Positions 20,436-30,209 are shown, counted from the first letter of the stretch. The stretch is 64,000 bases of DNA from Aurantiochytrium sp. KH105 (GCA_003116975.1 BGKB01000042.1:124001-188000); one strand, 5' to 3'. Translations and numbers: made by a program. Notes: generated by a model from the sequence alone, not told the origin.

Positions 20436-21275
20436 TCAGGCTTGTACTGGCTCCTCATAACGAGTGACTTCCCTGCGACCAGGATTGGCTTCCAGAATAG
20501 CTTCGAGCTGCGCCACGGTTGCGTGCTCAACGCGCACACCTTGGGGCTCAAAGTGCGCCACAAGTTCAGCTTCCACAGCATCGAGAAAAGCAGCTGGTCC
20601 TGCCGATGGGTCCTGCGCCAAAGGTCCAGGGACAACTTGCTTCATGCGGCGAAGGAAACTGTCGTGATCGCGATTCGCACGGTACTCGGGTTGTTTCTCG
20701 GGCAAGGAGAGCACTTGCATTCTTTCCGACGAGTAATCCCAGAGGAAGGAGGTGTGGTGAACCCATCGCTTGCCGCTGATGGCTTGCGCGTTGCCCGCGA
20801 TCTTGACGTCGTCGACCACGTAGTCATCTGCACGCAGACTGAACCCAGAGACGCCGAGGCGGTCGCGAAGTACGCGAGCATAAAATTCCCCGGACCAGGC
20901 CATGATGGGGCGCGGGAAGGCATCGACATCAGGAACGAGGTCCTTGCCCAGAAGCAAAGAGACGAACACGGTGTCGCGGTCGACAATGACGGTCCCACCG
21001 CCGGTGAATCTCCGGATCATGGGCACATTTTGCCTTGCGCGCTCGCTTTCATTGACGAGCTTGGGGATCTTCCCGGAGAAGCCAAGGACAATCGACGGAT
21101 CTTGCTCCGCCTGCGGATGGTTGAGCACGCACCACCCGGTCCCCGACCCGGGCACGCCGTCGCGCGCAGACCCGTTCTTGGACCTGTGCACGCCCTCCTC
21201 GAGCCGCAGCTGCCTGAAGATGTCCACCTTGTCGCGCGGTCCAAGCCGCACGATCTTCAGCACCCGCTGCGCCAT
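20436..21275 (-). CDS. lipoate-protein ligase / lipoyltransferase-like protein (BPL-LplA family)
   Basis: 279 residues. This family attaches lipoate (or transfers it) to E2 subunits of 2-oxoacid dehydrogenases or GcvH, usually in mitochondria or plastids. Family motifs: RRFTGGGTVIVD (the R-R-x-x-G-G-G loop that binds the acyl-adenylate), DVKIAGNAQAISGKRWVHH (conserved K-x-x-G-x-A and the following H), and SFLWDYS. The first ATG in frame is at 21275 (MAQRVLKIVRLGPRDK); upstream in-frame sequence has no ATG and is Gly/Ala-rich leader. No obvious transit peptide. A C-terminal helical extension ends in EEPVQA. Divergent from the CCCH/ankyrin gene. Ligase versus transferase cannot be separated by motifs alone. 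Confidence 0.82.
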   Translation of the reverse strand: MAQRVLKIVRLGPRDKVDIFRQLRLEEGVHRSKNGSARDGVPGSGTGWCVLNHPQAEQDPSIVLGFSGKIPKLVNESERARQNVPMIRRFTGGGTVIVDRDTVFVSLLLGKDLVPDVDAFPRPIMAWSGEFYARVLRDRLGVSGFSLRADDYVVDDVKIAGNAQAISGKRWVHHTSFLWDYSSERMQVLSLPEKQPEYRANRDHDSFLRRMKQVVPGPLAQDPSAGPAAFLDAVEAELVAHFEPQGVRVEHATVAQLEAILEANPGRREVTRYEEPVQA

Positions 21276-21798
21276 TCCGCTCCGCCCGCCCGACCAGCCT
21301 AGCCCCCGGCCAGCGCCAGCCCCAGCCCCGCCAACCTGTCCTGCCAATGCCCGCTCTCGCCGCCGCTCTCGCCGCCGCTCTCGCGCTCGCTCTCGCCCCC
21401 CGCGACGTCCAGTGCACTAGTTCCGCACTAGTTCCGCGGCGGGGCCGCACTGGGTCCGCACTAGTTCCGGAGCTGTGCGGCGCGGGCCGGCCGTGGCCCA
21501 GGGAGCGCAGCCGCCAATTTCTGGCGGGAGCGGCGCGCGGGCGGAGCGGCAGAACGGAGTCGCGCGGAGCTGCTGCGCGCGCGGGCGGCGCGAGGGCGCG
21601 GCGGGCGGCGCGGAGGGCGCGTGCGCGCGCGCGGAGCGGAGCCTCCCGGGCGGCGGCTTCCGGCCCCGCGGCGAGAGCGGGGTAGGCCGCGGCGAGAGCG
21701 AGGCAGCGATCGCGATTGGCGAGCGGCGTCTGCCTGCCTGCCTGCCAGCGAGGTAACGAACGGACGACCGCGGCTGCGGCGAGGGCCGCGCCGCGAGG
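21276..21798. promoter_or_regulatory. divergent promoter with three CACTAGTTCCG repeats
   Basis: About 520 bases between the lipoate-ligase-like gene (-) and the CCCH/ankyrin gene (+). An 11-base motif CACTAGTTCCG occurs at 21415-21425, 21426-21436 and 21459-21469, all on the plus strand; the first two abut. The rest is GC-rich leader. Confidence 0.6.
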
Positions 21799-24586
21799 AT
21801 GACGGACTTCGTGCGCGTGCAGCGGCGCGGCGCGAAGAAGAGGCAGGCGGCCAAGCCCCAGGGGCTCTCGGAGAATGAGCTCAAGGGGCTGTATCTGAAG
21901 ATGGTGAACGACTACAAGACGCAACTGTGCAAGGAAGGCAGCTGCAAGGAGAAAAAGTGCTTCGACGCCCACACCGAGCAGGAGCTGCGGCGGCCGCTCT
22001 ACGACGCAGACGGGAAGGCCGCGTACTCCCGCGAAATGTGTCCACACAAGTTCCCGCACGACAGAAACTGCCCCGAGGGCCGCAAATGCAAATTCTCACA
22101 CAATAATCATGAGACCATGTATCACCCGCGCACTTACAAGACGAGGCCTTGCAAACATCGTACAAAGTGCGACCGCGGTAAATTCTGTGCCTTTATGCAT
22201 GACGAAGATATTCTTACGCCCAAGCTGCGACATGAGCTGTTCTTTCGCTCCGAGGCGATGGAACCCTTTGTGCCAGAGGTTCGCCCCAAGTCAAAGGTTG
22301 CCCAAGCCAACGAAGCCGCCTGGGCTGCGCAAAATGCGGAGGTGGCCGAGAAATTTTCGGCTCCTCCGGACTCTTCCTCGGTCCAGCAGCCTTCGGCGGC
22401 AACGTCCGCCCTCGCGTCAGCATCTTCCTCCTTCCGGGATAAGGCGCTGGCGAATGCGGGTGGCTTTGCCGCAGCAACCTCAGCTGATGCTCCTTCATCT
22501 TCTCTATTGGCACCTACCTTGTCTTCATCTTCGTCTTCTTCGTCGTCGTCATCGTCATCATCATCTTCCTCAATGTCATCTTCAGTGCTGGTGGCGCCTA
22601 CCTTTTCGTCTTCTTCCTCTACAGCTGTGCCTGGGGATAGGGACAATGTGATGAAGAGTTTTGCAGCGGTTCCGTCATCAGGCTCGTTCGGTATGCCTCC
22701 TATGAGCGCGTCCGCGGCTACGCCGGGGGAAGATAACTGGTCATCGCTGGCTCCCGAAGGCATGGTTGCAACGCCGCAGAATGTTGCGGCAGATGCAAGC
22801 AGGGGCGAGGATTCATCCACGGGGGATAAATCTTTTGCAGCCAAAGGGGCCAAGTCTCTTAGCATATTAACTACTGGGGCGGACGACACGATGCAAGGCT
22901 TTGAGTATCCAGGCCAAAGCTTTGCCTCACCTGATTCGCCTACGGCGCTGTTTGCATCGACAAAGAAGTATCCGAAGCAGTTCTCCAAGGAGCAAGAGCT
23001 TGAAGACAAGAATAATCTTCCTTTTGAAATCGCCGAGAAGATGACACTTTCCACCGACGCGCCCCATGCCTTGCCTCGTGCACCTGAGAGCCCTCCTCCT
23101 CCGTTGCCGCCGCCGCAGCAGCAACAGCAGCAGGAGCAGCAGAGCGCCGAGGAAGAGCAGGTACAAGATAATGAGCAAGCGCAAGTGCAAGAGCAAGAAG
23201 TAATTCAAAAATCGGAACAGAGTCAAGGGGAGGAGCTGGAACAGGAGCAAGAGAAAGTCAGAGCAAAAGGTACACCTCCTCCGGGCTTACCTCCTGCTCC
23301 CACGGATGAGGTCTCTTCCGTGGCGCCTTCTGAATCGTCCACGCAGCCGCCGACGCAAGCACCATCCCCAGCGTTGACGCCGTCGCCGCATATGGACCCA
23401 TCGCCGCTCATCCAGCCACACCTTTTCTCGCAACGTGGAAGTCTGATGTCGGCAGATCCCTTTGGCAATGGCCTTCGCGCGGGGGGCTTTTCCACGACCC
23501 CTACCTCGGGGCTACCATCAGCGTCATCTTTGACAGGCACAAGTGTCGATCCTGCGCGTGTGCAGTTTTCGACTACGCGCGTGCTGCAGCTCATGTCACC
23601 GACGCAAGGGCTTGATGAGTCAATGAGGGCCGCAATTCTGGACGTGCTTGCTTCCAGCAATATGGGAGCGCAAGTCACTGACGCGGAGGGGAATTCGGCG
23701 CTCTCGTACGCGATCGAAATGGGTATGGTGGACCTGATACCCGCTTTGGCCAGCGTTCAGACTGTGAACCTGAGGAATCTGGCGGGTCAAACCCCGCTGC
23801 TGCTTGCGCTGCGTGGAGACAATCTCCACGCGCTCAAGGCTCTATTGCAGGCAGGTGCCTCTGTGAATGAAGGCACCGGTTTGTTGCACAAAGCTATTCA
23901 GTTCAAAGCGATGCAATGCTCATCGTATTTGGCAAGTCAGCCGGTGGTGAATCGCAGCCTTGTTGACGAGAGAGGAAATACCGTATTAGCTGCCGCCGCG
24001 GAGCGTGGCTTTGATAGGCTTGTTCGCGAGCTTCTGGTCCAAGAGACGCGCGTAAATGCTCGTAATGCCAACGGAGAGACGCCACTGTCATTAGCGGCGA
24101 AGTTTGGTCATCTCGGGGTTCTCTTGGCGCTTTTGGAGACGCCAAAACCTGCTGTCAATCTTGCTGACAATCTGGGCCGGACCCCGCTGCTGCACGCACT
24201 AGTGAGTGCGCCGTCCCCGGACTGCGCAGACGCCTTATTGAGTTACGTCGGACCTCAAGAGATTGACTTGAATGCTGCTGATGCTTCTGGATTTACTCCG
24301 TTGCTCGTGGCGCGCCAGCGTGGTTGGCACATAACCGCGCGGACGATTGAAGGCATGCTCAACGGAGAGGCACCTCCGTCGACTTCCACGTCTCCTTTGG
24401 GGCGTGAGGGTGGTCCCCCAGGCTTTGGCCTTTCCTTGCCATCGGTGTCTTCGTCATCGAACGACCTGGCTAGCGGCCCTGATTCGCCACCTCCTCCTGG
24501 TTTTGCTCAGCCCCTAGGCAGTTCGTTGCTCCCCGGTTCGCAGTTCTCGTATTCCAGGCTCCAACAGCCAGAACAGCCGCAGGGGA

Positions 24587-24617
<31 letters not shown>

Positions 24618-24714
24618 GCAACAGCAACAACAATATTATCAGCACGCGTATGGGCAGCAATTCGCCGCGGGTCAAGAGTCTGCGTCATCTCTTGCTTATG
24701 CACAACGTGGCTAG
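21799..24714 (+). CDS. CCCH zinc-finger and ankyrin-repeat protein
   Basis: 971 residues, single exon. Three CCCH zinc fingers lie near the N-terminus: about residues 38-58 (YKTQLCKEGSCKEKKCFDAH), 78-98 (MCPHKFPHDRNCPEGRKCKF then SH) and 112-132 (YKTRPCKHRTKCDRGKFCAF then MH). This spacing resembles Unkempt-type and plant TZF/ankyrin RNA-binding proteins. A long disordered middle follows, with a Ser run (about 241-257), Pro/Gln-rich and Glu/Gln-rich parts. Ankyrin repeats fill about residues 600-850 (for example GQTPLLLALRGDNLHALKAL, NGETPLSLAAKFGHLGVLLA). The end is Ser/Pro-rich with a poly-Gln run (about 927-945) before the stop. Probable cytoplasmic mRNA regulator. Its 3' end is duplicated downstream in decayed form (24765-24975 and 26824-27000). 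Confidence 0.88.
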
Positions 24715-25204
24715 GATTCTGACCAGCGCTCAAAAGTTTTAAGGAAAAGATATTTTCGACAGGCGCTTGAGAGCGCCCCGACTCCGGACTTTGCAAATTC
24801 ATGCCTTGCTGGGCCTCCAGGGATGGATTGACTTGAACGCTGCAGCTGCAGCTGCCGACGCATCTGAATTCACCCCATTGCTCGTGACGCACCAGCGTGG
24901 TCGGCACATGGCCGCGCGGACGGCTGAAAGAAAGCATGCTCAACGCCTCCGTTAACTTCTACGCCTCCTTTGGGGAGCCGAGGCTTGCTCCGATGCCCTC
25001 GCTCCCTCTCTCGGCCAGGGAGCAGCCGACCAACTTGCGCGCTCTTCCCAAGCGCGGGGCGACGCACGCGAGCGTGGTCGGTCCTCGAGGGCTGGCGCGC
25101 GCGCGCGCGTCGTCGTCCGACGCAAGCCCTGACGCAGGCGTCCGGGAAAGGAAGGCCGAGCTTCGCGCGGCGCTCTCGACTCGCATAGTAGGCCTAGTCG
25201 AGGA

Positions 25205-25275
25205 AACGAGAGCGGCACTCTCGAAAGCGCCCAGCGCTCTCGAGAGCGCTCTCGAAAGCGCTCACTCGCTCTCCC
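25205..25275. repeat. palindromic GCGCTCTCGA cluster
   Basis: Several overlapping copies and inversions of CTCTCGAAAGCGC / GCGCTCTCGAGAGCGC, able to fold into hairpins, near the left end of the candidate insertion. Confidence 0.7.
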
Positions 25276-25453
25276 GGGGCCTAACAACGAGGCGTCCGGC
25301 GAACGCGAGACGAAGTGTGGAGACTGGAGAGAGCATGGCCGGAGCGACGAGCAGAACCTTTCACCAAACCCGCAACCTGACCTGAGCCAAAGCTTGTTTA
25401 CTCGCCAAGGCGACAAGAGACCGAGACAGCGAAGACGACGAAGTACTTGCATC

Positions 25454-26596
25454 ATGACGCAGTGGTCGAGCAATGAAGGTATCGTGCCAGTGGTGCATGG
25501 CGGCGCCCAACGCCATGCGCAGTTCCGAGTCCCGCGCGAGGACAGCACAAGAGGACGGCTGTATGTCAGCTCGGAGGACGGCGAGCTGTCCGATGATGAC
25601 AGCCAATATCAGCATGGCGGCGCCCGTAACCGAGAGAACAGCGGCCGTGGTAACATTGACTATGGCGACGATGATCGTAACAATTGCTTTCAAGGCAACA
25701 ACAACAACAACAACGATTCCGAAGAAGGAGGTCGCATGGCTAGACTCGGTGCGAGTGAGCCAGTCACTGATGACGGGAGACGGCACCGCAGAGCCAGAGG
25801 TATCGGCGAAGAGCGTCGTCGTGAAAGCCAACAAGACCAAGTTGTGGAGATGAGTGCCCACGAGCAAGGAGATGGGCTACTGCGGCAGAACCTTTCGAAT
25901 ACCGACGAGACGCTGGAGCAGATTGTCGCTGGACATACCAAGGGTCTTGTGAGAATCGCTGAAAGCAAGAATTCCGAAATTCGCGACATTGAAGCGATTC
26001 TCTTTCACTACAGGGGGCCGAATTACAGCATGCTGGTTCAGTCCGGGTCAAGCAGCAAGGAAAAGATTCATATCCCCAAGCGTTCGCACTCGAGGTTCAA
26101 GCTGGCCCTCGAAGAGCTTTGCAAGAACTTTGAGGCGGCGCGTACAGACCTTCCGGACTGCAAAGTGTTTCAGAAAGTCTGGAACCGCGCGCTGAAAGCA
26201 GAAAACAGCGAGCTCAGAGTGCAAGTACAGGATGCTGTATCGAAGCCGTTAAAAAGCTTCTGCATCAATTTCAAGGTCATCGTACCGTCGCAGAACCCGA
26301 GCTCGAGCTCAGGCAACAGTCCAGCACCGCAGGTTCGGTCCAGCATCGATCGAGCGGCCACGATCTCGTTTTCCTCTACTACTCCGACTCGCCGGGAGTC
26401 GGGCCGAGATGATCCTTCTCCCTCCAACGAGGCTCTCAAGGACCAAATCAAAGAGCTCAAGCGCAAACTTGAGCGAGAGGAAGACGCTCACACTGCAACA
26501 AAGAAACGCCTTCAAGAGGTGAGCCATGAGCTCAGAATGCAAAATCTCGATCACGAGGATGAAGTTCGTCACCTCCAACGTCAAAACGAAAATTAG
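25454..26596 (+). CDS. hypothetical protein inside the candidate insertion, possibly truncated
   Basis: 380 residues from the first ATG. The N-terminal ~130 residues are hydrophilic, with an Asn run and many Arg/Glu/Asp; a more ordered stretch follows (about 155-270; DIEAILFHYRGPNYSMLV, RFKLALEELCKNFEAAR), then a Ser/Pro linker and a C-terminal coiled coil (ALKDQIKELKRKLEREEDAH). It ends at a TAG (26594-26596), but the same frame stays open for about 57 more codons and keeps charged helical character (EEHNIRERVRAELI), so the TAG may be a recent nonsense change. No family recognised. Its location inside a split duplicate and its odd stop suggest it is a decaying or mobile-element passenger gene. 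Confidence 0.5.
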   Translation: MTQWSSNEGIVPVVHGGAQRHAQFRVPREDSTRGRLYVSSEDGELSDDDSQYQHGGARNRENSGRGNIDYGDDDRNNCFQGNNNNNNDSEEGGRMARLGASEPVTDDGRRHRRARGIGEERRRESQQDQVVEMSAHEQGDGLLRQNLSNTDETLEQIVAGHTKGLVRIAESKNSEIRDIEAILFHYRGPNYSMLVQSGSSSKEKIHIPKRSHSRFKLALEELCKNFEAARTDLPDCKVFQKVWNRALKAENSELRVQVQDAVSKPLKSFCINFKVIVPSQNPSSSSGNSPAPQVRSSIDRAATISFSSTTPTRRESGRDDPSPSNEALKDQIKELKRKLEREEDAHTATKKRLQEVSHELRMQNLDHEDEVRHLQRQNEN

Positions 26597-27269
26597 GCCC
26601 CACGAATTGCCACGTTGTCGGCACATCTTCACAATGAAGAGCACAATATTCGTGAGAGAGTCAGAGCCGAGCTCATTAACAGTCAGCCTCCAAATCGGGT
26701 AATAGTCTGCAGCTCAAGACATACGCCAAGTTTACTCGATCTGCCAGGTAAGCCAATCATCTTTTTTGTTTGAAGCCCCTTTTGCACTCTAACATCTCCT
26801 TGCACCCCTTGTCTAGTTAGCCCGGATCCCTCCCTAGCTTTAGCATTTCGTTGCCGACTGTGCCTTCGTCATCAAACGCGCCCTGGCTAGTGGCCCTGAC
26901 TCGTCGCCTTGCTCACAGTCACTCCTTCAGCGCTAGCCTCTTCTCGGAACGGTCTCAATTCGTGCCTTCAAGTTGTGCATACTCGCGCTGGTCGGAACCC
27001 TTTAGCAAGCACGTGCCGTGCACGCGCCAGGTGTGCTCTAGATTTTCGCGTATGTGCAGCCTAGGTCCAGAAATCGACGTGAAAAGAGAAGCAAGTTCAA
27101 GGTACTAGCTGTAGAGGCCTATACTAGGCCTGAGCCTGCTCGACCATCCAGCAGTACCCAAACAGACGCAGCGACGTGTGCGCGCGAAGGCGTCTGAGCG
27201 GGCGCGGAAGGCTGCGCGCGCAGCCGCGCTTCGCTACGTCGCGCCCGCGCGGAGAGGAGCCCGGGGAAG

Positions 27270-30209
27270 ATGAAGAGCTACACCGGGTACTCGAAGGGGT
27301 TTGACGATGAGGAGGAAGATCCAGGTTTGCCGCCCAAGATGGCCAGCGCGCCAGCGACGTACGGCGCGAAGAAGAAGGCGACGCGGAAGAAGCCTGTTCA
27401 GCAGCAGGCGGCGAGCAAGATGTCCAAGGCGCCCGTGTTCAAGGCTCAGGTCATGAAGAAGATGGCGTACGACTCGGACGGGTCGAACGGATCCATCGAG
27501 GATGATGAGGATCACGACGACGTCGAAGATAACGAGGAAGGTAGCTTTGTTGCTGCCAAGTCCACCATGCAGGCCAAGTCGGCGGATTTGTTCCAAGCAC
27601 AGCGCACGAAGATGGCGCAAAAGGCCGCGCAACCGAGGCCCGATACGGAAGGTCTCATTGACTCACTGGTCTTTCGGCGGGCGTACCAGCAGGCTGTGGA
27701 GAATGGAGACCCGCAACCTTGGGGCTGGTCCAAGCTCATGATCATTGGCCAGGGCGCCGCGGGAAAAACCTCGACGGTACGATCGCTGCTTGGACTTGAT
27801 CCTGTCGAAACGTGGGAAAGCACCGTCGGTGTGGATCTCAAGGTCACCTCTGCGGACGACTGGAAGCAACGTGATCATGCCGAGACCGACTTCAACTTGA
27901 TGCTGCACAAAGCAGCTGCCCAAATCGTCAAAGAAGGCGAGCATCCTCGGCAAGCAGGCGCGAAAAGCAAGGGCCCCGCGCCTGAGCGCACGTCGCGACG
28001 CTTCTCCAAGACCGTTTTGGGCTTTTTCGGTCTCAGAAGATCCTCGGCCAAGTCTGCTAAAACCGGCGACGCTGCGCCTGCCAGCGAGATGGAGGAGGAG
28101 GTCGACCACGACGGCGCGGCGCAAAACGCTGCTGCCCCACCGGCTTCGCTTATGGAGCAGGAAGAGGTGGCGCGCGCTATCAATCTCGACTGGGCGCGCA
28201 AGCTCACGAACTCGGAGGACACGCCACTCCGCTTCGCCATCTGGGACTACGGTGGCCAAGACGTCTTTTATGCGCTGCACCACGTCTTCTTGACCAAATA
28301 TGGTGTTTACGTGCTTGTCTTCGACATGCGGCAAATCCTCGCCGACCAAGAGTCCGTCATTGAGTATCTGCGCTTTTGGCTGAACTCGGTCAAGCTGCAC
28401 GCCCCGAACGCGCCCATCGTCATGGTCGGCACCTACGCCGATGAAGTGACCACTGATGACGAGTACCAGCGCATCGAGGGCATTCTGCGCCGCGACGTCG
28501 GCGCCAAGCTTCTTGTGCAGGTTATCAAGGACTCGGAGGCGCGGCGCTCGTTCTTTCCCATGAACAACGCAAGCGCAAGCCCGACGCGCGGCGAGAAACT
28601 GCGCCAAATCATTGAGAACTGTGCTGCCGATCAGGACTACGTCAAGCAAAAGGTCTCGCTCCGGTGGATCAGAATTCTCACTGATCTCGTTGAAGACAGC
28701 GCGCAGCAGTACGTGTCGATGGCCCACGTGCGCAGCCTCGGCAGCTCGTATGGCGTCACGGGCGAGGAACTGAGCCACATGCTTCGGTTCTTCAACGAGA
28801 TTGGCGCGCTCGTGCATCTCGACGCGAACGAAACGCTCAGCAAGAACGTGGTCACGCAGCCACAATGGCTTCTCAACAAGCTCAGTCGTGTCATTGCCGA
28901 CGAGATGCACATTGAAAGCCTCTACTACGATCCCGAGCTGCAGCGCCTCGGTCTTGCCGAGGACTTTGAGCGCATGCGCAAGATGGGCGTCGCGAGCTAT
29001 GAGCTCCTCGACTTCCTCTGGGACGGCGACGAGGTCGATTTTCTAATCGAGTTCATGAACAGTGCCATGCTGCTCAGCCCGTGGCCCTTCAACGACAAGC
29101 GCGAGTATCTGGTGACGAGCCTCTTGCGCGACGATTCGGACACTCTTGCGGCGGAGCAAGGCGACGGCGCACAAGCAATCGACCCGAGCGAGTTTGAGGG
29201 CGGCGCCGCGTGCGCTCTGGACTTTTCAGAGTTCTACCTCCCCGATGGCGTCTTCCAGCGTCTTGTGCCGATCTGCGCAGAGTACTCTGCCCGAGACGAA
29301 GACTCGTCGCTGCCGCGGCTTTCGCGCCAGAGCGCCCAGATTGCCTTTGGATGGAACGAGTTCCTCCTCGAGGCAGATCACGGCCAAGACATCATTCGCA
29401 TTACCTTTAAGCCTGACGCTGAAGACGTCGGAGAAAACGTCAAGGTGATTGTCTCCATGTTTCGCGCCTTGAAAGACAACGTTATGCAAAATCTCAAGTG
29501 GAAGCTCGTCCTCTTTTCGCAGAAGAATCCTGCTCAAGGTGTCGACTACGAAGATCTCGTCGGCGCACGCGCGCGCAAGGCGAGCAAGGTGCGGGATACG
29601 CAGGGCCGAGCGGCAAAGGTGTCCGAGTTTGGCATCTTCTTCCAGAGCGAGGAAACTCTCGGCTCGCTTGTGAGCGACGAGTCGGGTGGAGAATCTTCGA
29701 CGAGCACCGCGCCTGCGGACCTCACGCAGGATGCCGCAGCGGCAACATCCGAGGGCTTTGACGTTTTCATCAGTCACAAGCAGAGTTCCGGTGGCGACCA
29801 GGTGGCCATACTTTACGAGAAGCTCCAGCAGCATGGTCTGCGCGTGTGGTTTGATGAGCGCATGCCCGTCATCACCAAGCCTGCCATGGAAGAAGGTGTC
29901 AAGCACTCGTCGGCCTTTTTGCTGTTTCTTTCCCGCGGTGTCTTTAGCTCTGGATACGTCAAGTTTGAGCTCCAGACCGCCCTCGAGGCTGGCAAGCCCA
30001 TCATTCTGGTCCACGAGAGCGACACGCAGCGCCTCGCCTATTCGGACTTTGGCGAGTACATTCAGACTGCGCCTGTCTTTGCGCAAGAGGCGCGCCTTTT
30101 TGAGCTCGTCGAGTCGATTCCGTTCCAGCGACGCTACTACCTCGAGAAGCCCTTTGTGGACGAGCTCTCAAAACGCATCAGAGCCGCGACCGCGGCACAC
30201 TCCCACTAG
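27270..30209 (+). CDS. Roco-family GTPase with C-terminal TIR domain (ROC-COR-TIR)
   Basis: 979 residues, single exon. A charged, disordered N-terminus (acidic run near 74-90) leads to a ROC GTPase: P-loop GQGAAGKTS (160-168), WDYGGQ (Asp326, Gly328-Gln330) and TYAD (388-391, the NKxD-equivalent position). About 110 residues rich in Lys/Ala/Glu are inserted between the P-loop region and WDYGGQ. A COR-like region follows to about 740 (for example VTQPQWLLNKLSRVIADEMH). Residues 830-960 form a TIR domain: FDVFISHKQSSGGDQVAILY, GLRVWFDERM, SAFLLFLSRGVFSSGYVKFE, with Glu900 at the position of the catalytic Glu of NAD-cleaving TIRs. No leucine-rich repeats are present. Likely a GTP-controlled signalling or immune-type sensor; ligand and output are inference. 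Confidence 0.9.
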   Translation: MKSYTGYSKGFDDEEEDPGLPPKMASAPATYGAKKKATRKKPVQQQAASKMSKAPVFKAQVMKKMAYDSDGSNGSIEDDEDHDDVEDNEEGSFVAAKSTMQAKSADLFQAQRTKMAQKAAQPRPDTEGLIDSLVFRRAYQQAVENGDPQPWGWSKLMIIGQGAAGKTSTVRSLLGLDPVETWESTVGVDLKVTSADDWKQRDHAETDFNLMLHKAAAQIVKEGEHPRQAGAKSKGPAPERTSRRFSKTVLGFFGLRRSSAKSAKTGDAAPASEMEEEVDHDGAAQNAAAPPASLMEQEEVARAINLDWARKLTNSEDTPLRFAIWDYGGQDVFYALHHVFLTKYGVYVLVFDMRQILADQESVIEYLRFWLNSVKLHAPNAPIVMVGTYADEVTTDDEYQRIEGILRRDVGAKLLVQVIKDSEARRSFFPMNNASASPTRGEKLRQIIENCAADQDYVKQKVSLRWIRILTDLVEDSAQQYVSMAHVRSLGSSYGVTGEELSHMLRFFNEIGALVHLDANETLSKNVVTQPQWLLNKLSRVIADEMHIESLYYDPELQRLGLAEDFERMRKMGVASYELLDFLWDGDEVDFLIEFMNSAMLLSPWPFNDKREYLVTSLLRDDSDTLAAEQGDGAQAIDPSEFEGGAACALDFSEFYLPDGVFQRLVPICAEYSARDEDSSLPRLSRQSAQIAFGWNEFLLEADHGQDIIRITFKPDAEDVGENVKVIVSMFRALKDNVMQNLKWKLVLFSQKNPAQGVDYEDLVGARARKASKVRDTQGRAAKVSEFGIFFQSEETLGSLVSDESGGESSTSTAPADLTQDAAAATSEGFDVFISHKQSSGGDQVAILYEKLQQHGLRVWFDERMPVITKPAMEEGVKHSSAFLLFLSRGVFSSGYVKFELQTALEAGKPIILVHESDTQRLAYSDFGEYIQTAPVFAQEARLFELVESIPFQRRYYLEKPFVDELSKRIRAATAAHSH

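Larger units (their letters stand above)
24976..26823. mobile_element. candidate inserted segment interrupting the duplicate
   Basis: Defined by the break in similarity between the two halves of the decayed duplicate. It starts with about 400 bases of GC-rich sequence holding palindromic GCGCTCTCGA units (25205-25275), then an open frame (25454-26596), and ends with a possible intron-like tract (GTAAG at 26750, TCTAG at 26813-26817). I could not find convincing terminal inverted repeats or a target-site duplication, so the type of element is unknown and a non-transposon origin is possible. Confidence 0.45.
24765..27000 (+). pseudogene. decayed duplicate of the CCCH/ankyrin gene 3' end, split by an insertion
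   Basis: 24765-24975 matches 24195-24395 of the neighbouring gene: shared phrases include GATTGACTTGAA, TTGCTCGTG, CAGCGTGG and TCCTTTGGGG, and one reading frame still gives WIDLNAA...FTPLLVTHQRGRHMAART against EIDLNAADASGFTPLLVARQRGWHITART. The match stops at about 24975 and resumes at about 26824-27000, where CCTTCGTCATC, CTGGCTAG and GGCCCTGA line up with 24425-24560. Frames are broken by indels and stops, so it is not a working gene. The ~1.85 kb between the halves (24976-26823) has no counterpart in the intact gene and is best read as a later insertion. Basis: direct comparison within the window. Confidence 0.8.

Noticed and set aside
24976..26823. Terminal inverted repeats at the ends of the insertion
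   Set aside because: Only a weak CCGAGGCTTGCT versus CCGGGCTAACTA resemblance; not good enough to claim.
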